Source: Chloroflexota bacterium
GTDB lineage: Bacteria > Chloroflexota > Dehalococcoidia > DSTF01 > RBG-16-68-14
Length of the DNA stretch: 64,000 nt
Assembly (NCBI GenBank): GCA_029262675.1
Contig: JAJCYW010000017.1
Coordinates: 59,635-123,634, forward strand
Direction of reading: 5' to 3'
A program made the translations under genes and the position numbers. Below the pieces are notes generated by a model. The model was not told the DNA's origin. It ran no database searches and was given only the letters and a program-made list of their open reading frames with translations. Below are positions 60,421 to 64,000 of the stretch, piece after piece (position 1 is the stretch's first letter; each line of letters opens with the position of its first letter).

Positions 60421-62481
60421 ATGATCTCATCGCTCAACGCGACCTTCAAGGTCGGTGCACTGCTTGTACTGCCCGTACTAATTGCTGCGGGCGTGCTGCT
60501 AGCCGGCCCCGCCGGCTTCGGCCCAGGCGGACCCGGCATCTTGGCGGACCACGGTACCGCAAGCGGGCAGTCATTCACGTTTTTGGAGGCTCCGTTTACG
60601 CAGGAGGTTTTTGGGGTTGCGCCGCACTTCATCGGCGGCGTGGCTTTCGCTCCTGACGGCGATCCCTGGGTTGACGACTGCGTGGCCTTTGGGAGTCACC
60701 TACACCGGTACGACGCTCAGGGCGTGTCTGCAGAAGTCAATAGCACGAAGCTACATCCCGAGTCCGTTGTGGCCAGCAATGCCGGGTGTGGCCTGACCAA
60801 CCATCCCGATGGTTTCATGTACTCCAACACGACTGGGGGCGTAGTGCAGCTCGACGCGAGTACCGGCGCGCCAACCGGCCTGCCGGCTTTCGGGGCTGCC
60901 GGTAACGCGCTGGGCATCGCACCTAGCCCGGCGAACGGCGAACTCGTCTATGTGGGCTCCAACGGCACGATTCTCACGGCGCCGGTCGGTGGCGCATCCG
61001 CTACGTTTTCAGCCGTCACCACTGGCAACTTTGTTGACGGCCTCTTCTTCGCACCTGATGGGAAGCTGTGGTTGGCAAATCGTAGCCCTTCATTCAGAGC
61101 AACCGTGCTGAACCCCGGCGGAACCATAGACAGACACATCCCGCTCCCATCCGAGCCAGACGGTATCGCGTTCCACAGTGCGGGTGGGTTCATCGTAACC
61201 AACAACCTTGACGGCACGATGTCCAAGATCGTTCCTGGTCCTGATACGGTGAGTGTGTTCGCCAGCGGCGGCTTCCGTGGTGATCTTTCCCAGGTTGGTG
61301 CCGACGGATGTCTCTACCTTACTCAGGACGGCACCCGCTACGACGACGGCACGGTCACCGGAGAAAACAGTCTGGTGAAACTCTGTCCAGGATTTGTGCC
61401 GCCTGTGCCAACGATCACGCCAACGCCCACCGTTACGCCCACGCCCGGATTGGTGGACAAGGCGAGGAAGCTCCTCGCCTCCGACATCGAGGCCGACGAC
61501 CGCTTCGGCTTCAGCGTGGCGATTAGCGGCGATTTCGCCGTCGTCGGGGCGCAGTTGGAGGATGCCGGGGGCAGCGCCGCCGGCGCGGCATACGTGCTCC
61601 AACGTAACGAGGGCGGCGCGGAGAACTGGGGCGAGGTGAAGAAGCTCACCGCCTCCGACGCCCAGGCCGGCGACCAGTTCGGTTACAGCGTGGCAGTCAG
61701 CGGCGACACCGTCGTTGTCGGGGCGAACGACGAGGATTCCGCGGGCAGCGGCACTGGCGCGGCATATGTCTTCCGGCGTAACCACGGTGGCGCGGACAAC
61801 TGGGGCGAGGTGAAGAAGCTCATCGCCTCCGACGCCCAGGGCGGCGACAACTTCGGCTGGAGCGTGACCGTCAGCGGCGACACCGTCGTCGTGGGGGCAT
61901 ACGTCGAGGATGCCGGGGGCAGCGCCGCCGGCGCGGCATATGTCTTCCAGCGGAACCAGGGCGGCACGGACAACTGGGGTGAGGTGAAGAAGCTCACCGC
62001 CTCTGACGCCGAGACAGGCGACCTTTTCGGCATCAGTGTGGCGGTCAGCGGCGACACGATCGTTGTGGGCGCCTGGGTCGAGGATGCTGGGGGTAGCGAC
62101 GCCGGCGCGGCATATGTGTTCGACCTGCTGCAACCCAAGAAGCTCCCGTTCCCGGGCGACACGGACGGCGACGGCTGCCCCGACGTGCGGGAGAACGGCC
62201 TCGACGAGACACTGGGCGGCCTGCGTGACTACCAGAACCCGTGGGACTGGTACGACGTTAACCAGGACGGCGTCATCGACCTACTCAACGACATCCTCGG
62301 CGTCATCCAGCACTACGAAACTTCAGGTAATCAGCTTCCGCCCTATGACGTGCTGTACGACCGCGGGCCAACCGCAGGACCCAACTCCTGGAACATGACC
62401 GCGCCGGACGGAGTAATCGACCTGCTCAACGACATTCTTGGGGTTATCCTGCAGTACAGTCCTAACCCAGGCTGCACGTAG
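60421..62481 (+). CDS. secreted beta-propeller/FG-GAP repeat protein with C-terminal dockerin-like module
   Basis: The protein has 686 residues from the ATG at 60421 (GGGGAG upstream). A signal segment (VGALLVLPVLIAAGVLLAG) precedes an SMP-30/streptogramin-lyase-like propeller (about 60-330). A short PTPTVTPTP linker and almost four FG-GAP repeats of 58 residues follow (for example QFGYSVAVSGDTVVVGA), and then the dockerin-like module (about 577-686). FG-GAP repeats bind calcium and form integrin-like propellers used in adhesion. The nearly identical repeats suggest recent expansion. It is probably a surface or matrix protein. Confidence 0.8.
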   Translation: MISSLNATFKVGALLVLPVLIAAGVLLAGPAGFGPGGPGILADHGTASGQSFTFLEAPFTQEVFGVAPHFIGGVAFAPDGDPWVDDCVAFGSHLHRYDAQGVSAEVNSTKLHPESVVASNAGCGLTNHPDGFMYSNTTGGVVQLDASTGAPTGLPAFGAAGNALGIAPSPANGELVYVGSNGTILTAPVGGASATFSAVTTGNFVDGLFFAPDGKLWLANRSPSFRATVLNPGGTIDRHIPLPSEPDGIAFHSAGGFIVTNNLDGTMSKIVPGPDTVSVFASGGFRGDLSQVGADGCLYLTQDGTRYDDGTVTGENSLVKLCPGFVPPVPTITPTPTVTPTPGLVDKARKLLASDIEADDRFGFSVAISGDFAVVGAQLEDAGGSAAGAAYVLQRNEGGAENWGEVKKLTASDAQAGDQFGYSVAVSGDTVVVGANDEDSAGSGTGAAYVFRRNHGGADNWGEVKKLIASDAQGGDNFGWSVTVSGDTVVVGAYVEDAGGSAAGAAYVFQRNQGGTDNWGEVKKLTASDAETGDLFGISVAVSGDTIVVGAWVEDAGGSDAGAAYVFDLLQPKKLPFPGDTDGDGCPDVRENGLDETLGGLRDYQNPWDWYDVNQDGVIDLLNDILGVIQHYETSGNQLPPYDVLYDRGPTAGPNSWNMTAPDGVIDLLNDILGVILQYSPNPGCT
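61465..62124 (+). repeat. 174-bp tandem repeat encoding FG-GAP units
   Basis: Unit starts are at 61465, 61639, 61813 and 61987, each 174 bp apart; the fourth is partial. Units 2-4 are very similar at DNA level (AAGAAGCTCACCGCCTC starts), unit 1 less so. Confidence 0.85.
62149..62478 (+). other. C-terminal dockerin-like module, copy 3
   Basis: The module carries FPGDTDGDGCPDVREN, then DVNQDGVIDLLNDILGVIQHY (full DxNxDGxIDxxxD loop), the linker VLYDRGPTAGPNSWN and APDGVIDLLNDILGVILQY. It matches copy 2 over its full length. Confidence 0.8.
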
Positions 62482-62826
62482 CCAGAGAGATATCGCGGAT
62501 AATTTTCTGGCGGGCCTTCGTCACTGATTTCGGTCGCGGCGTCTGGGGTCTGGATTGTTCACGTGACGTCGCTGCGGCCCGAATGGCACCGGCTAGAATA
62601 CTGAAGCCCATGCGCCCCGAGTTCCACAGAGTCCTAAACCTGGTCCTGGCCGCAGCCGCTGCCGCAGCGATCACTGCGCTCGTGCTCGCCAAAACGGTCT
62701 TCTAGCAGGGCCCGGAATCTCCTGGCCGAAATATACTCGGGAAATGCCCGTGGCGCCTACGTCCCTCATTCAATGCGTGGCGAAAGGGGACCGAACTGCG
62801 ACCAGGGAGACTCACGGCCAAGGCTG
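62482..62826. other. intergenic region with a possible tiny membrane-protein gene
   Basis: This stretch of 345 bp lies between convergent genes. It holds a possible 31-residue ORF (62610-62705) with a TAGAAT about ten bases ahead of its ATG; nothing else is recognisable. Confidence 0.45.
62610..62705 (+). CDS. possible 31-residue single-helix membrane protein
   Basis: The ATG at 62610 encodes MRPEFHRVLNLVLAAAAAAA followed by ITALVLAKTVF. The pattern is a short basic N-terminus and one hydrophobic helix. A TAGAAT box (62594-62599) is placed so that the transcript would start at or near the ATG, suggesting a leaderless mRNA. No ribosome site is present, so the call is tentative. Confidence 0.35.
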   Translation: MRPEFHRVLNLVLAAAAAAAITALVLAKTVF

Positions 62827-63903
62827 CTAGCGCTCCGCCAACTCGCGCACGAGTGCGACCTCCGCCTCGCCCGGCTCAGGTAACTCGAAGGGCCCCGTGT
62901 AACGCTCCGTCTCGGCCTTCAGCTCATCCAGCTTCTCGCGGGAGGAGTCCAGCACGTCGCGCAGAACGGGGAGCGCCGGGTCCTCGCCATCGAACTTCCC
63001 TCGCACCTCCGAGACGACAGTCTCAAGAGATTGCAGCAGCGACCACTGCTCCTCGACGCCGGCCTGCATCCGCACCTTGTGCGCTTCGATGATCTCGTCC
63101 ATCCGCGACTGCTCGCCGGTGTCCAGCTCCAAGCCGTTCATGAACGGGATCGGCACCGTTGGTCCCGAGCGATAGGCCTCCCAGGCCCGCTCACGCCCGA
63201 ACTGGTGCGCCCTGACCACGTCCGCCTGGTCGTCGGGCCTGACGTCGTAGGCCTTCGCCCACTCCGGCTTCACGGGCACCTGATCGCCCAACCAGTCGTA
63301 GAACGAGCCGACCTGCAGACTCTTGCCTCTCCCCTTGCCCACTAGCGTCCCGTCTTCGACTAATGCCGCGACCTCAGCGCGTTTCTCGCCCTCCACCCGC
63401 TCCCACGCCTGAGGCATCACTATGACCCCATCGTGTGGGTCGTCGGGCTGTTCGGGCGCGAGATCAGCGTCTGTCCAGCCTTCGTGGCGCTCCACCAGCA
63501 GCGCCACCAGCTCGTCCAGCGGCTTGTACTCTTCGCGGGCCTTCCGCTCCAGCTCTGCGTACTCGCTCTCGGTGACCAGCTCCGTCGTCTCCCACTCGAT
63601 GAACTCGGTGATCCGGTCGACGTTGACCTGCCAGAGCAGGAAGGTCGAGAGCCAGCCCGACCGAAGGCTCAGCATCTCGACGTTGGCCTCCAGCTGCATG
63701 ACGAGCGGAACGAGGTTGCGGTTGATGCCGTTCATCAGGTCGATGTAGTAGTTGAAGTCGCGGCCCTGGTCGGCTGGCATCGTCAGCCGCCAGGCCGGGT
63801 CCTCGTCCTTGTCTTCCTTCCACGAACGCAGGACGAGCAGGGCCCGCTCCTTGGCGGTGAGTGCCGACGAGAGGCTCGACAGCCGCCTGTCCGTGCCGGT
63901 CAC
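62827..63903 (-). CDS. hypothetical helical protein coupled to a zinc-ribbon gene
   Basis: The 358-residue protein is strongly charged and helical, with RDFNYYIDLMNGINRNLVPLV near the N-terminus, a Trp-rich middle (GSFYDWLGDQVPVKPEWAKAYDV) and coiled-coil-like ends. No signal, membrane segment or catalytic motif is visible, and I do not recognise the family. The GTG start at 63903 overlaps the stop of the upstream zinc-ribbon gene (GTGA), which fixes the start and suggests that the two proteins act together. Confidence 0.6.
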   Translation of the reverse strand: MTGTDRRLSSLSSALTAKERALLVLRSWKEDKDEDPAWRLTMPADQGRDFNYYIDLMNGINRNLVPLVMQLEANVEMLSLRSGWLSTFLLWQVNVDRITEFIEWETTELVTESEYAELERKAREEYKPLDELVALLVERHEGWTDADLAPEQPDDPHDGVIVMPQAWERVEGEKRAEVAALVEDGTLVGKGRGKSLQVGSFYDWLGDQVPVKPEWAKAYDVRPDDQADVVRAHQFGRERAWEAYRSGPTVPIPFMNGLELDTGEQSRMDEIIEAHKVRMQAGVEEQWSLLQSLETVVSEVRGKFDGEDPALPVLRDVLDSSREKLDELKAETERYTGPFELPEPGEAEVALVRELAER

Positions 63904-64000
63904 GTCCAGCGTTCCACGTCGATCACCGTCCGTCTCTCCAAGATGCGCACGGTCTTGAGGCCGCAGCGAGGACAGCGCGGCCGGCGCCGGTCCGGGCCGT
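63900..64000 (-). CDS. C-terminus of a zinc-ribbon protein, cut off by window edge
   Basis: The last 33 codons before a TGA at 63900 read RRRPRCPRCGLKTVRILER and end in VIDVERWT. CPRC is half of a zinc ribbon. The stop overlaps the GTG of the next gene. The beginning of the gene lies to the right of the window. Confidence 0.5.
   Translation of the reverse strand, partial: GPDRRRPRCPRCGLKTVRILERRTVIDVERWT

Overview
The window looks like a chromosomal piece of a GC-rich, probably monoderm bacterium, most likely a Chloroflexota (Dehalococcoidia-like) environmental lineage. This is inferred from the combination of long Thr/Pro linkers in secreted proteins, dockerin-like calcium loops, LPDTG/LPDAG C-terminal sorting tails, a DUF4012 protein and no LPS or outer-membrane genes. 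I could not run a taxonomic search, so treat it as a working hypothesis.

Region 1 (1-14.4 kb, minus strand) is one long run of tightly coupled genes for a surface polysaccharide. In transcription order it holds a Wzz/BY-kinase chain-length regulator, an LPDTG-tailed secreted protein, a DUF4012 membrane protein, a complete GDP-heptose pathway (GmhB, a fused HddC-GmhA and HddA), a polyprenyl-phosphate sugar transferase that lacks recognisable catalytic residues, a MurJ/Wzx-type flippase, two methyltransferases and two GT4 glycosyltransferases. A decayed tRNA-Arg lies upstream.

Region 2 (15-20.7 kb) encodes surface proteins: a beta-helix protein with a C-terminal dockerin, and a DUF11/CARDB protein with very long TP repeats and an LPDAG anchor. 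Two small genes lie between them. Region 3 (21-31.5 kb) is metabolic: a type II DMSO-reductase-family beta/alpha pair coupled to an isocitrate/isopropylmalate dehydrogenase homologue, a thiolase, YjbQ and an acyl-CoA synthetase alpha-like protein.

Region 4 (31.9-51 kb) is an accessory or defence-like island. It contains a response regulator with a coupled leader ORF; a three-gene operon (57-aa protein, J-domain protein lacking the HPD histidine, 719-aa protein); a QueC-like protein with a partner that starts Met-Gly; a tyrosine recombinase; a large STAND NTPase with a nuclease-like N-terminus overlapping a PLD-like gene; and a cassette of a thymidylate-synthase-family enzyme with the dCMP-type Asp, a UDG-like protein and a putative aGPT-pyrophosphorylase-like protein. 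A HigBA-type toxin-antitoxin pair, a PD-(D/E)XK-RAMA protein and an IS110 element follow. A tRNA-Gly remnant lies inside the island.

Region 5 (51.8-64 kb) holds a 2109-aa RHS/YD polymorphic toxin with a small putative immunity gene, two secreted proteins that end in the same dockerin-like module found embedded inside the RHS shell, a possible tiny membrane protein, and a two-gene unit of unknown function at the right edge. The strongest candidates for new biology are the TS(Asp)/UDG-like/aGPT-like cassette, the QueC-like/Met-Gly pair, the J-domain operon and the recurring dockerin-like module.
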